Assembly (NCBI GenBank): GCA_944323285.1
Contig: CALURV010000024.1
Span: 102,893 to 166,892 of the forward strand
DNA from: Candidatus Gastranaerophilales bacterium
GTDB taxonomy: Bacteria; Cyanobacteriota; Vampirovibrionia; Gastranaerophilales; Gastranaerophilaceae
Length of the DNA stretch: 64,000 nt
Direction of reading: 5' to 3'
Shown here: piece by piece, positions 10,215 to 18,357 of the stretch
How the letters are laid out: every line of letters starts with the position of its first letter
Numbering within the stretch: the first letter of the stretch is position 1
Notes under the pieces: model-generated
What the model saw: the letters and a program-made list of their open reading frames with translations, nothing else
What the model was told of the DNA's origin: nothing
The model's database searches: none
Position numbers and translations under genes: made by a program

Positions 10215-11568
10215 TGAGGAATATATTGTAAAAATTGAAAAACTAATAAATGAAGGAAAAGGCTTAGCAAGAGTTAACAATATTCCTATATTTATTAATA
10301 ATGTTTGCCCTGATGATGTGGTTAAGGTTAGGATAAAAAAAATTAATAAAAATTATTTATTGGGAGAAGTTGTAGAATTAATTAAACCTTCCAACTATAG
10401 AGTAAACCCTGTTTGTGCGCTTAGTAATGTTTGCGGAAGTTGTAATTGGCTTTTTATTGACTATAAAGAGCAGCTTGTACAAAAGGAAAATATTGTAAGA
10501 GAAACATTAAAAAACATTGTAGGTATTGATTTAAAGGTTAATCAAACAATCCCTTCTCCTAAAATATCTGAATACAGATGTAAAGTACAATATCCTGTTT
10601 CGCAAAAAAATACAGGAAGAATTGTTGCAGGTTATTATAAGAATTCAACACATGAACTTGTAAACATAAAATATTGTCCTATGCACAATCCATTAATCAA
10701 TGAAATAATGGAATTTATTAAAGATAAAGCGCAAGAGCTAAAAATATCAGCTTATGATGAAAAAAAACACTTTGGTGAATTAAGGCATATAATTTTTAGG
10801 CAATCATCTGATTTAAAAAGTATAATAATAATTTTTGCCGTAAATACTGACAAAATAAACAAAAAATTTAAATCAATTGCAGAAATTTTAGTTAAAAAAT
10901 TTCCTGTAATAAAGGGAGTTTGCATAAATTTTAATCAGACTAAAACAAATGTAATTATGGGAAAAAATACACAAATTATTACAGGAAATGATTATTATTT
11001 AGAAAATATATCAGATAAAAAGTTCAGAATAAGTGCAAATAGCTTTTTTCAGGTTAATCCATATTGCGGTGAAATAATGTTTGATACTGTAAAAAATCTA
11101 ATAAAACAAAATATTAATAACCCTACTATTTTAGATGCATATTCAGGCGTATCAAGCTTTGGAATATGGCTAAGTGATATCGCATCAAAGGTTGTCTGTA
11201 TTGAAGAAGCTGAAACTGCATCTTGTGATGCAAAATATAATGTTGTATTGAATAAATGTACAAATATTGAAATTATTAATGGAGATGCAGGAAAAAACTT
11301 TGAAATATTAAAAGGAAACAATGTAAAATTTGATGTTTCTGTAATTGACCCGCCAAGAAAAGGGTGTGATTCAAAAGCTTTGCATAATTTAATTTCATTG
11401 ACTGATAAATTTATTATATATGTAAGCTGTAATGTCTCTACATTAGCAAGGGATTTAAAATTTCTTATTGAAAAAAATTTTATTCCTCAAATAATTCAAC
11501 CTATTGATATGTTTCCTAATACTTATCACACAGAAGTTATAACATTATTAAAAAAAGAAGCTATATAA
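10204..11568 (+). CDS. rlmD: 23S rRNA (uracil-5)-methyltransferase, RlmD/RumA type
   Basis: A 454-residue TrmA/RumA-family enzyme that methylates C5 of a uridine in 23S rRNA with S-adenosylmethionine. The N-terminal TRAM-like RNA-binding domain (about residues 1-60) is followed by iron-sulfur cysteines (C-x5-C-x2-C in CALSNVCGSCNW). The SAM-binding strand reads ILDAYSGVSSFG, the substrate loop IDPPRKGCD, the catalytic cysteine lies in YVSCNVSTLARDL, and the C-terminal base lies in NTYHTEVITLL. The SANSFFQVNP motif is also present. Which uridine (U1939, U747 or both) cannot be decided. It overlaps the upstream TPR-glycosyltransferase gene by 11 bases and ends in a terminator hairpin that includes its stop codon region. 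Confidence 0.88.
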   Translation: MIINEEYIVKIEKLINEGKGLARVNNIPIFINNVCPDDVVKVRIKKINKNYLLGEVVELIKPSNYRVNPVCALSNVCGSCNWLFIDYKEQLVQKENIVRETLKNIVGIDLKVNQTIPSPKISEYRCKVQYPVSQKNTGRIVAGYYKNSTHELVNIKYCPMHNPLINEIMEFIKDKAQELKISAYDEKKHFGELRHIIFRQSSDLKSIIIIFAVNTDKINKKFKSIAEILVKKFPVIKGVCINFNQTKTNVIMGKNTQIITGNDYYLENISDKKFRISANSFFQVNPYCGEIMFDTVKNLIKQNINNPTILDAYSGVSSFGIWLSDIASKVVCIEEAETASCDAKYNVVLNKCTNIEIINGDAGKNFEILKGNNVKFDVSVIDPPRKGCDSKALHNLISLTDKFIIYVSCNVSTLARDLKFLIEKNFIPQIIQPIDMFPNTYHTEVITLLKKEAI

Positions 11569-11583
11569 TCAGCTTCTTTCTTT
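11554..11583 (+). terminator. Intrinsic terminator after rlmD-like gene
   Basis: Nine-base stem AAAGAAGCT / AGCTTCTTT (11554-11562 with 11571-11579), eight-base loop, followed by a T-rich tail. The stop codon of the methyltransferase gene lies inside the hairpin. Confidence 0.8.
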
Positions 11584-11620
11584 AATTCCCCAAATCTCCA
11601 ATTTTTAAGTCTGTAGCCTA

Positions 11621-11809
11621 TTAGTCAAGTAAACTTTCTAATATACTTGCATTTTTTATTGCAAGAGCATTTTCCTTAACCTTTTGCTTGTGAATGTAAG
11701 TTCTTAATGCTTCACGAATTAATTCACTTCGTGTTCTGTTTTCACCTTCTGCAACTTGATCAATTCTGTTTAAAAATTCTTCGGGCATTGATATTAGTAC
11801 TCTAGCCAT
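11621..11809 (-). CDS. Small ribbon-helix-helix (CopG/MetJ-type) DNA-binding protein
   Basis: A 62-residue protein with a typical RHH fold: beta strand MARVLISMP, then two helices, EEFLNRIDQVAEGE and RTRSELIREALRTYIHK. Such dimers bind operator DNA and often act as antitoxins or autoregulators. The start is supported by a GAGGGG ribosome-binding site just upstream. No toxin-like gene (RelE, MazF or PIN) is adjacent: the neighbours are a convergent rlmD-like gene and the sugar cassette on the same strand. It is therefore better called a solitary regulator than half of a toxin-antitoxin pair. Its target is unknown. Confidence 0.75.
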   Translation of the reverse strand: MARVLISMPEEFLNRIDQVAEGENRTRSELIREALRTYIHKQKVKENALAIKNASILESLLD

Positions 11810-11891
11810 ATTTCCCCTCTTTCATCATGCTCTTATATATATAAAAACATTTGACTGAAAAAAAGTGCTATATTTTTTATATAATTTATAT

Positions 11892-12860
11892 TTATTTTCG
11901 AAATTTTATTATTTTATATATTTCAATATTGAATAATTTTATTATTATTGTTTTAATTGAAGGGATTTTATATATTAAAATTTCAAAGAAATTTTTAATT
12001 CCCATCGTTTTATTTAGTAGCCCGATTTCATTTATTTCATTTATATTAGATACAAGCATTGAAAAATCATTATTTTTAACTAATTGTCTTTCATAATTGC
12101 AAGTCATAACAGATATGTTGTGAATTTTGGCGGTATTTTTAATAGTATTAGAAACATGCCAGCGGTAAGAAAATAGTATTTTATCAATAAACTTAAATTT
12201 GCCGTATTTAGAAAGTTGAAGCATTAAAAACCAATCTTCAAGCGGTGCTTCTTTCGTATAAGGCATAATTTTGTCATATATTGATTTTCTTATTAAATAT
12301 CCGTTAGGAATATAATTATAAGGTCTTATAGATTTATATGTACCAAAATTTACATTATTAAAGTTATTATTATTTTTAGAAAGAAATTCTACAAATGTTT
12401 TATATTTTGCTTTATTTTCGTCATAAGTTATATTTCTTTCATCATCAAGCCAAAAACATCTGTTATTATTTGAATCAATTATTTCGTTATCACCAACAAC
12501 AAGAGCATAGTCATTATTTTTATCTAAAAATTCAGTTTGGATTTTTAATGCCTCAACGTCGGCAATCATATCATCAGAAGCAATAAGATATATATATTCA
12601 CCTTTTGCTAAACTAAATAATTTATTTAAAGTTGCAATAGTACCTTCATTTTGCTTTGTTTCAAAATAAAAGCGTTTAAATCTTTTTTCACATTCATCCT
12701 TCATTTCTTTAATTTTTTGAAAAGTAGAGTCTGTTGAACCATCATCAACAATTATAAGTTCAATATTTTTATATGTTTGCATAATTATTGATTTTATTGT
12801 GTCTTGAACATATTTTTCGTGATTATATGAAGGGATAATAACTGAAACTAGATTTTCCAT
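11892..12860 (-). CDS. Family 2 glycosyltransferase (GT-A fold)
   Basis: A 322-residue inverting-type glycosyltransferase that should add a sugar from a nucleotide donor to a lipid-linked or surface glycan. The N-terminus gives the GT2 signature VSVIIPSYNHEKYVQDTIKSI, then ELIIVDDGSTDST, a DxD-like IASDD near residue 95, and an acceptor-side acidic motif, EDWFLML, near residue 210. No transmembrane segment is evident. It is the last gene of the sugar cassette; its start codon overlaps the stop of the tandem-DUF1796 gene by one base, so translation is probably coupled. The sugar may be the 3-amino-3,6-dideoxyhexose made by the cassette, which is inference. Confidence 0.85.
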   Translation of the reverse strand: MENLVSVIIPSYNHEKYVQDTIKSIIMQTYKNIELIIVDDGSTDSTFQKIKEMKDECEKRFKRFYFETKQNEGTIATLNKLFSLAKGEYIYLIASDDMIADVEALKIQTEFLDKNNDYALVVGDNEIIDSNNNRCFWLDDERNITYDENKAKYKTFVEFLSKNNNNFNNVNFGTYKSIRPYNYIPNGYLIRKSIYDKIMPYTKEAPLEDWFLMLQLSKYGKFKFIDKILFSYRWHVSNTIKNTAKIHNISVMTCNYERQLVKNNDFSMLVSNINEINEIGLLNKTMGIKNFFEILIYKIPSIKTIIIKLFNIEIYKIIKFRK

Positions 12861-14272
12861 TAGACTTCCTCAAACTTAAATTTTTTTGTTTTCTTAAGTT
12901 TAAAATTAGGTTTAAACTCATCAAATATTTTTTTCCATCCTATTTTATCAAAGTTTTTTCCAGTTACATCATCTTCAGGTGCAAAAAAATCAACAGTTCT
13001 AATAAAAATATTCTTATCTACAAATTTTTCTTGAAAATTAGTCGGAATCTTTTGTTTTTCAATAATTATCAACAAGTCAAATTCATTTTTTGCAATTTTA
13101 TTTAAAGAAAGATATAAATCATTAATATTTTTTTCAATATCTTCAATTTTTTCAGTGGTAACTAAATATTTAAATATATAGAGATTTTTTTTGTTATCAT
13201 TTGAAGTTTTTATGAATTTTTCTTTTAAATAACTAATGCGTGAAATAAGCTCATTTCTATCTTCATTAATAATTTCAATATTAACAGGTTCATTGCTTGT
13301 CCATATTTTCATTGGAGCTTTTCCATGAAAACGTATATTGGTATTGAAACATTTCCACATCGGCTTAACATTTTCAAGTTTTCCTGTTATTAATTTATCT
13401 AAATTATTAATTGCAAATATTAAATTATCAATATTTATTGTATTACACCAAGCAAATAGACTTGATTCAACAAAATGATAGTATTTAAAAAATTGATATG
13501 AAACTTCACAGTTATACCCTAATGAAATAATATGATCATACTTTTTTACATTACTTTTCTTAAAATTAAATAAATTTAATATCTTTTCTTTCATAGAAAT
13601 TTTTTCAAAACATAAATTTTTTAAAAGTTTTACTAAAAATTTATGTTTAACTCTATAAGGAATTTTATCGTGTTCATGTCTTTTATAATTTGCTCTGACT
13701 TTTGTTATATTTTCAGATAATTTTTCTAAAATATACTTATTTTTTTTTATTAATTTATCATTGGAAAATATTAATAAATCTATTTCTTTATCTGGATATT
13801 TATTTTTAATTTTTTTCATTGATTCTAAAATGTCCTCATTAGAGGTTTTTATTTTTATATTTGGAGTTTCAATATATACAAATAATATTTTTTTTGAGCA
13901 ATTAATGTTATTGAATAATCGGTTAATTCTTCTTTGAAATTTTTCTAAAACTTTATTATAAGAAGTATTAAGACTTTCATTTTCGGGAAAATCATGATTG
14001 AAGACAATACCGTTATATTTATTACTATATATATGACATAAATTATTTAAATCACCATTATTAATATTTTCATCAACTAAATCATCAATGTCAATAAACC
14101 TATTAAATTCAGACAATAAAATATTAATTCTTCCTTTAAAATCAGAGCCATATAGCCAATCAAAAGGAAAACTTCTATTTTGTAAATTAGCATCTCTTAA
14201 TGCTTGAGTAGAAGAACAAGCTTCACCAAGACTAAATACAAAATCATATTTTTTCTTGCATTTACCAAGCAT
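12860..14272 (-). CDS. Tandem DUF1796 (putative papain-like cysteine peptidase fold) protein
   Basis: A 470-residue protein with two copies of a DUF1796-like module. The first (residues about 8-200) starts [18 protein letters not shown], followed by [12 protein letters not shown]. The second (about 240-460) starts [19 protein letters not shown], followed by SSLFAWCN, so the PFDW motif has drifted to LFAW. Both keep the SLG-x2-C motif that holds the proposed catalytic cysteine. DUF1796 proteins occur in surface-polysaccharide clusters, but their chemistry is not established. The gene overlaps the aminotransferase upstream by 11 bases and the GT2 gene downstream by one base. A role in the same glycan pathway is inferred from this packing; peptidase activity is not demonstrated by the sequence. 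Confidence 0.68.
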   Translation of the reverse strand: MLGKCKKKYDFVFSLGEACSSTQALRDANLQNRSFPFDWLYGSDFKGRINILLSEFNRFIDIDDLVDENINNGDLNNLCHIYSNKYNGIVFNHDFPENESLNTSYNKVLEKFQRRINRLFNNINCSKKILFVYIETPNIKIKTSNEDILESMKKIKNKYPDKEIDLLIFSNDKLIKKNKYILEKLSENITKVRANYKRHEHDKIPYRVKHKFLVKLLKNLCFEKISMKEKILNLFNFKKSNVKKYDHIISLGYNCEVSYQFFKYYHFVESSLFAWCNTINIDNLIFAINNLDKLITGKLENVKPMWKCFNTNIRFHGKAPMKIWTSNEPVNIEIINEDRNELISRISYLKEKFIKTSNDNKKNLYIFKYLVTTEKIEDIEKNINDLYLSLNKIAKNEFDLLIIIEKQKIPTNFQEKFVDKNIFIRTVDFFAPEDDVTGKNFDKIGWKKIFDEFKPNFKLKKTKKFKFEEV

Positions 14273-15347
14273 TTACGACCTCAACTACTTTATTAATTTC
14301 ATCATTAGTCATAACAGGAGACATTGGTATTGAAATTATTTCATTGTGAATTTTTTCTGTTATTGGAAAACACAAGCTATTCCATTCTTTATAAGCCCCT
14401 TGTTTATGGGGAGGAGTTGGATAGTGAATGTTAGTTTGAACTCCGTTCTGTTCTAAATACTTCTGAAACTTATCCCTATCTTGAACCCTTATGGCAAATA
14501 TATGCCAAACATGTGAAGTTTCAGCGTATGTTTTGGGTAAAATTATTTTAGGATTAACAATATTTTCTCTATAAAATTTTGCAATCTCTTTTCTTCTATT
14601 GTTATCTTCATCTAAATATTTCAGTTTAACATCTAAAATTGCAGCTTGAATTTCATCAAGTCTTGAATTAACACCTTTATAAATATGATGATACTTATAG
14701 TCTGAGCCATAATTTGCAATAGCACGTATTTTTATTGCAAATTCATCATCATTAGTTGTAATGCAACCCGCATCACCTAAAGCACCGAGATTTTTCCCGG
14801 GATAAAAAGATAAACCTGCTGCATCAGCCAAATTACCTGTTTTTCTATTTTCATAATAAGCTCCGTGTGCTTGGGCTGAATCTTCAATTATTTTTAAATT
14901 ATATTTTTTTGCAATTTCCCATAATTTTTTCATTTGAACAGCTTGTCCATATAAATGAACAATCATAATAGCTTTTGTTTTTTCAGTTATTTTTTCTTCT
15001 ATTAAATTAGGATTAATATTATAAGTATTTATATCAGGTTCAACAAGAACAGGAGTACATCCATTTTCAGAAATTGCAAGAATTGACGCAATATATGTAT
15101 TTGCAGGAACAATTATTTCATCTCCCTGCTTAAAGCCATAACCTTTTATTATAAGGTTAAGTGCATCAAGCCCATTAGCACATCCAATGCAGTGTTTAGT
15201 ACCTACATATTTTGCAAAATTTTCCTCAAAAGTTCTACATTCATTACCTAAAATATACCAACCTGAATCAATAACTTTTTTTATTCTTGTATCTATTTCT
15301 TGCCTATATCTCTCATTAATTTTATATAAATCTAAAAATTTAATCAT
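14262..15347 (-). CDS. DegT/DnrJ-family sugar aminotransferase, FdtB/QdtB-like
   Basis: A 361-residue PLP-dependent enzyme expected to transaminate a nucleotide-linked 3-keto-6-deoxyhexose to the 3-amino sugar. The internal-aldimine lysine lies in [15 protein letters not shown] (about residue 186); EDSAQAHGA holds the PLP-ring aspartate; [11 protein letters not shown] and [11 protein letters not shown] are family motifs. The opening [15 protein letters not shown] resembles FdtB/QdtB. An FdtA-like ketoisomerase is encoded four genes upstream in the same run, and together they suggest dTDP-Fuc3N or dTDP-Qui3N synthesis. No acetyltransferase (FdtC/QdtC) is present in the cassette. The gene starts 43 bases after the RraA-like gene and overlaps the DUF1796 gene by 11 bases. 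Confidence 0.85.
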   Translation of the reverse strand: MIKFLDLYKINERYRQEIDTRIKKVIDSGWYILGNECRTFEENFAKYVGTKHCIGCANGLDALNLIIKGYGFKQGDEIIVPANTYIASILAISENGCTPVLVEPDINTYNINPNLIEEKITEKTKAIMIVHLYGQAVQMKKLWEIAKKYNLKIIEDSAQAHGAYYENRKTGNLADAAGLSFYPGKNLGALGDAGCITTNDDEFAIKIRAIANYGSDYKYHHIYKGVNSRLDEIQAAILDVKLKYLDEDNNRRKEIAKFYRENIVNPKIILPKTYAETSHVWHIFAIRVQDRDKFQKYLEQNGVQTNIHYPTPPHKQGAYKEWNSLCFPITEKIHNEIISIPMSPVMTNDEINKVVEVVNAW

Positions 15348-15390
15348 TAATTTTATTAATCCTTATAAATAAAAATTCTATAAATATAAT

Positions 15391-16044
15391 CTAGTTATTT
15401 TCATTCAGATATTTTTTTAAACATATAGTATCAAAAGTAGTCCATTTTTTTCTATCAATACACTCATACCAGATATCTTCTTGTTCTTCTATAAATTCTA
15501 ATCTTTTATAAAAGTCATTATTAATTTTTTCTTGAGGTATTACAACAACACCTGAATCATCGCATACAGCAATAGAATTTTTAAAGTAATTAGTACGTTG
15601 AATAATAATTTCATTGTCTATATCTTTTTCTGGTTTTGTGTTAACACAACCAATAGGGGTATATCCATTACACCAAATTGGCCAATTTTCTTTTATTAAT
15701 CTTGGTATATCTCTTAATTTACCTTGTACTACAACGGCACTTGCTTGTTTATATAGTATTAAATACTTGGAAACTAAGTCTCCAAAAATAGCCTTATTAT
15801 CACAATTAAAGCATTCAACAAATACAACTTCACCTTTTTTTACAGATTGAATTTGTTCATGAACATTCCAGTTGGAACCACTCCAAGCATATATCCAGTG
15901 CACTGGACCTACACAAAAATGCCCTCTATTTATTGCTTGAACATTTTCTATAGCACCTGTTTTATACATTGCATCTGCTACTTCAGTAGCTGAAACTCTA
16001 TTTTCTTTTAAATAATCAATAATATCTTGCTGTAAATTTGTCAT
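15391..16044 (-). CDS. RraA-like lyase/aldolase family protein
   Basis: A 217-residue member of the RraA/HMG-CHA-aldolase fold family (often annotated as demethylmenaquinone methyltransferase-like). Seen motifs are SATEVADAMYKTG near the start, GPVHWI, KKGEVVFVECF, AIFGDLVSKY, VVVQGKLRDIPRL with the R-D pair that in class II pyruvate aldolases positions substrate and divalent metal, and CDDSGVVVIPQ near the end. Retention of R-D favours a lyase rather than the RNase-E inhibitor role of RraA itself. Its start overlaps the amidohydrolase stop by four bases (ATGA), so the two are likely translated together. The same family pair (LigJ amidohydrolase and LigK aldolase) works consecutively in protocatechuate degradation. 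Substrate here is unknown. Confidence 0.75.
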   Translation of the reverse strand: MTNLQQDIIDYLKENRVSATEVADAMYKTGAIENVQAINRGHFCVGPVHWIYAWSGSNWNVHEQIQSVKKGEVVFVECFNCDNKAIFGDLVSKYLILYKQASAVVVQGKLRDIPRLIKENWPIWCNGYTPIGCVNTKPEKDIDNEIIIQRTNYFKNSIAVCDDSGVVVIPQEKINNDFYKRLEFIEEQEDIWYECIDRKKWTTFDTICLKKYLNENN

Positions 16045-16700
16045 TTTATAATTTCCTTTAACTTTTCAAAATTGTTATTTAATAACTTAACAACACCTAG
16101 TTTATCATAGTATTTGTATACATCTTCTTGTGAAAAAAATGGAAAGTCAGATCCAAGTAATATTTTATTCTTGAAAGAAGCATTTAGTGCATATTTTATT
16201 GCCTGATTAATATAAACTAACTCTTTATCAATATTTCCTAAATGACCTAAAACTGTATGTGTTAATGAAAAATCTATCCATACGTTATCTTGGAAGTGGC
16301 AAATTTTTATAAAATCATTAATTAAATATCCTCCGGCATGAGAAAAAATAAAATATATTTTAGGGTAGGCTTTAGCAATTTCCCAATAATCATATGCAGT
16401 CCAATAAGGTTCATTTAAAGTATCAACCATTACACATTTCGGTAAATTAATTCCAATGCTGTTTAATACTTGATTTTTGTTATATCTTTCTCTTCTAGGA
16501 TGAAATTTTAAAAATTTATAAGGTAACTTTTTAGTTATTTCTTGACAAGTAACATAATAAAAAGCAATATAATTTTCATTTTGCATTTTTAAAACATCAT
16601 CATTAGATAAAGTACCTTCAAAATATGGTTCATTTTCTAATCCAACCAGAAAACCACCCTTTTCAGCGTTTCTATTATGAATATGTGCATCATAAAACAT
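16041..16700 (-). CDS. Amidohydrolase-2-type TIM-barrel metal-dependent hydrolase
   Basis: A 219-residue, compact TIM-barrel hydrolase. The metal-binding H-x-H lies at the N-terminus (FYDAHIHNRN), a second histidine in FSHAGG, and the catalytic aspartate in LLGSDFPF near residue 186. This is the Amidohydrolase_2 layout, but shorter than the usual 270-330 residues. Members hydrolyse, hydrate or decarboxylate small acids, so the reaction cannot be fixed. It starts directly after the ATP-grasp stop (no gap) and overlaps the RraA-like gene by four bases. The genetic pairing suggests that the two enzymes act on one intermediate. Confidence 0.72.
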   Translation of the reverse strand: MFYDAHIHNRNAEKGGFLVGLENEPYFEGTLSNDDVLKMQNENYIAFYYVTCQEITKKLPYKFLKFHPRRERYNKNQVLNSIGINLPKCVMVDTLNEPYWTAYDYWEIAKAYPKIYFIFSHAGGYLINDFIKICHFQDNVWIDFSLTHTVLGHLGNIDKELVYINQAIKYALNASFKNKILLGSDFPFFSQEDVYKYYDKLGVVKLLNNNFEKLKEIIK

Positions 16701-17927
16701 TTATTTATCTCCAAACATGTAATTTAACATTTCATGTTCTTTACTGTTAATATAATCAATTGTCATAATTTCTTTAGGACCTTCTAATATTTCAAACCCT
16801 AATCTGGCGTTGTCATTTTCTATTTTCTTAAATAAATTATTAAGTTTTATATTATTCCTATCATAATATCTGCTTGAAATAGATTTATCAGTGAAATCAA
16901 GTAAATTACACTCCTTTTTAATTGTTATATTTTCTGGGAAGTCATAGAAAAAATACATAGAAGAACTATTTGTTTGTTGATGTAAACCATTTTGAACTTT
17001 ACAACCATTTTGAACTTTAATTAAATCATTAATGAAGTCAGAACCTGATACAATATCAACCAAATCAGAAGCTATAAATCCGCTTGATCTTGCACCTATT
17101 TCAACAGGAACAATTTCTCCATTATTTTTTAATATAATTTCTAAATGACCAAAAGAAGAACTAAATCCAAGCGCTTTATAACATTTTATGCCAAATTCTG
17201 CAATTTTATTTTGCAATTCTATAGATTCAGAGTTATAATGCAGCTTTACGGCAATTTTATTATTGTTTGTATTATTAGTATGTGTTTTTCTGGAAATAGC
17301 ATAAACAGATACATTTCCAAAACTATCACCAATCATTTCTACAGTATGCTCAATTCCTTCAACAAATTCTTCAACAACAACTATACTATTTGTAGCTTCT
17401 GATTGTGCTTTTTTAAAGGCACTCAATATTGCATCTTTATTGCTATTTTTATTTAGAATTGTTATGCCTCTTGAAGATGCTGCATTATCTGGCTTTACAA
17501 TCAATTTATAATTATTATTTAAGTCTATTATTTCTGAATCAAATTTATCATAAGATTTTGATATTTTATTTAATATACCTTGAGAGTTCCAAGCATTTGA
17601 CTGCTTAGTTTTAGATACAGAATTTATTAATGCTTGATCTGATATTGTTTTTAAACCAATTTCTCTATTGATTTTAGCTACTGTTGGTACGGCAAGATCA
17701 ATAGATGAATATGCAAACATTACTTTATCAATAATATTTAAATCTTTTAATGTTTTAATAATTAAATCTGCATTTTTAACATCTATTTGTAGATGTTTAT
17801 CTCCTTTTAAATCAGGATTTTCATTCCAATCAATAACATAAACTAGAAATCCATTTTTTTGCATTTTTTTTTGTATGCCATAGTTTAATTTATTTCCGCC
17901 TAATAATAAAAAAATGTTTTTATTCAA
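16701..17927 (-). CDS. ATP-grasp ligase
   Basis: A 408-residue ATP-grasp enzyme, expected to form an amide or related bond through an acyl phosphate. The N-terminal pre-ATP-grasp domain starts IFLLLGGNKLNYGIQKKM. The ATP-binding part shows KLIVKPDNAASSRGITIL, then VVVEEFVEGIEHTVEMI, and a metal-binding strand IVPVEIGARSSG near residue 280. It resembles CarB-like/PurK-like ligases of unknown specificity found in glycan and natural-product clusters. Its start overlaps the FdtA-like gene by eight bases, and it abuts the amidohydrolase gene. Since the cassette lacks an N-acyltransferase, this ligase could attach an acid or amino acid to the 3-amino group; that is inference. Confidence 0.75.
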   Translation of the reverse strand: MNKNIFLLLGGNKLNYGIQKKMQKNGFLVYVIDWNENPDLKGDKHLQIDVKNADLIIKTLKDLNIIDKVMFAYSSIDLAVPTVAKINREIGLKTISDQALINSVSKTKQSNAWNSQGILNKISKSYDKFDSEIIDLNNNYKLIVKPDNAASSRGITILNKNSNKDAILSAFKKAQSEATNSIVVVEEFVEGIEHTVEMIGDSFGNVSVYAISRKTHTNNTNNNKIAVKLHYNSESIELQNKIAEFGIKCYKALGFSSSFGHLEIILKNNGEIVPVEIGARSSGFIASDLVDIVSGSDFINDLIKVQNGCKVQNGLHQQTNSSSMYFFYDFPENITIKKECNLLDFTDKSISSRYYDRNNIKLNNLFKKIENDNARLGFEILEGPKEIMTIDYINSKEHEMLNYMFGDK

Positions 17928-18324
17928 TATATTTAACCTCTTTTAAAAATTCGTCATAATTTCTTATGTACTCTTTTTCATCATAATAATCAGAAGCAAG
18001 AACCATTAATTTACATCCATAGCTGAAATGTCTCATTTCTCTCCACATATTCTTACCAATATATAAAGCTTTATCAGGTCTATTCAACCAAACTTCTTCT
18101 CTAGTTCTCCCGTCATCAAGGAGAAATTGACACGCTCCATCCATTGCAACAATAATTTGCTCCATATTTTTATGAGCATGAAGACCTCTTGCTTGTTCCG
18201 GAAGAGTATCAAAAATATAATAAACACGCTTTATTTCAAATGGAACATTTTTATTTCCTTCTAAAGAAACAAGCTTGCCTCTTTCATCTCCAAAAACTTT
18301 CATGTCAATTAATTTATAATTCAT
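17920..18324 (-). CDS. dTDP-sugar 3,4-ketoisomerase, FdtA/WxcM-like cupin
   Basis: A 134-residue cupin that should isomerise dTDP-4-keto-6-deoxyglucose to a 3-keto sugar, the step before 3-amination. The family signatures are GDERGKLVSLEG near residue 12, VYYIFDTLPEQARGLHAHKN with the active-site histidines near residue 50, FLLDDGRTREEVWLNRPDKALYIG, and MVLASDYYDEKEYIRNYDEF at the end. Length equals FdtA/QdtA (about 135-140). Whether the product is the galacto (FdtA) or gluco (QdtA) form cannot be decided. It is the first gene of a seven-gene run reaching 11892, and its 3' end overlaps the ATP-grasp gene by eight bases. The dTDP-sugar precursor enzymes RmlA/RmlB are not in the window. Confidence 0.85.
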   Translation of the reverse strand: MNYKLIDMKVFGDERGKLVSLEGNKNVPFEIKRVYYIFDTLPEQARGLHAHKNMEQIIVAMDGACQFLLDDGRTREEVWLNRPDKALYIGKNMWREMRHFSYGCKLMVLASDYYDEKEYIRNYDEFLKEVKYIE

Positions 18325-18357
18325 TTAAATTCCTTTTCAAACGATAAAATAATAGTA

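Noticed and set aside
11621-11809. Toxin-antitoxin module
   Set aside because: Only the RHH protein is present; neither neighbour resembles a toxin, and no small frame overlaps it.
12860-14272. Frameshifted or fused pair of separate genes
   Set aside because: The frame is continuous with no stop or compositional break; the two halves look like an in-frame duplication.
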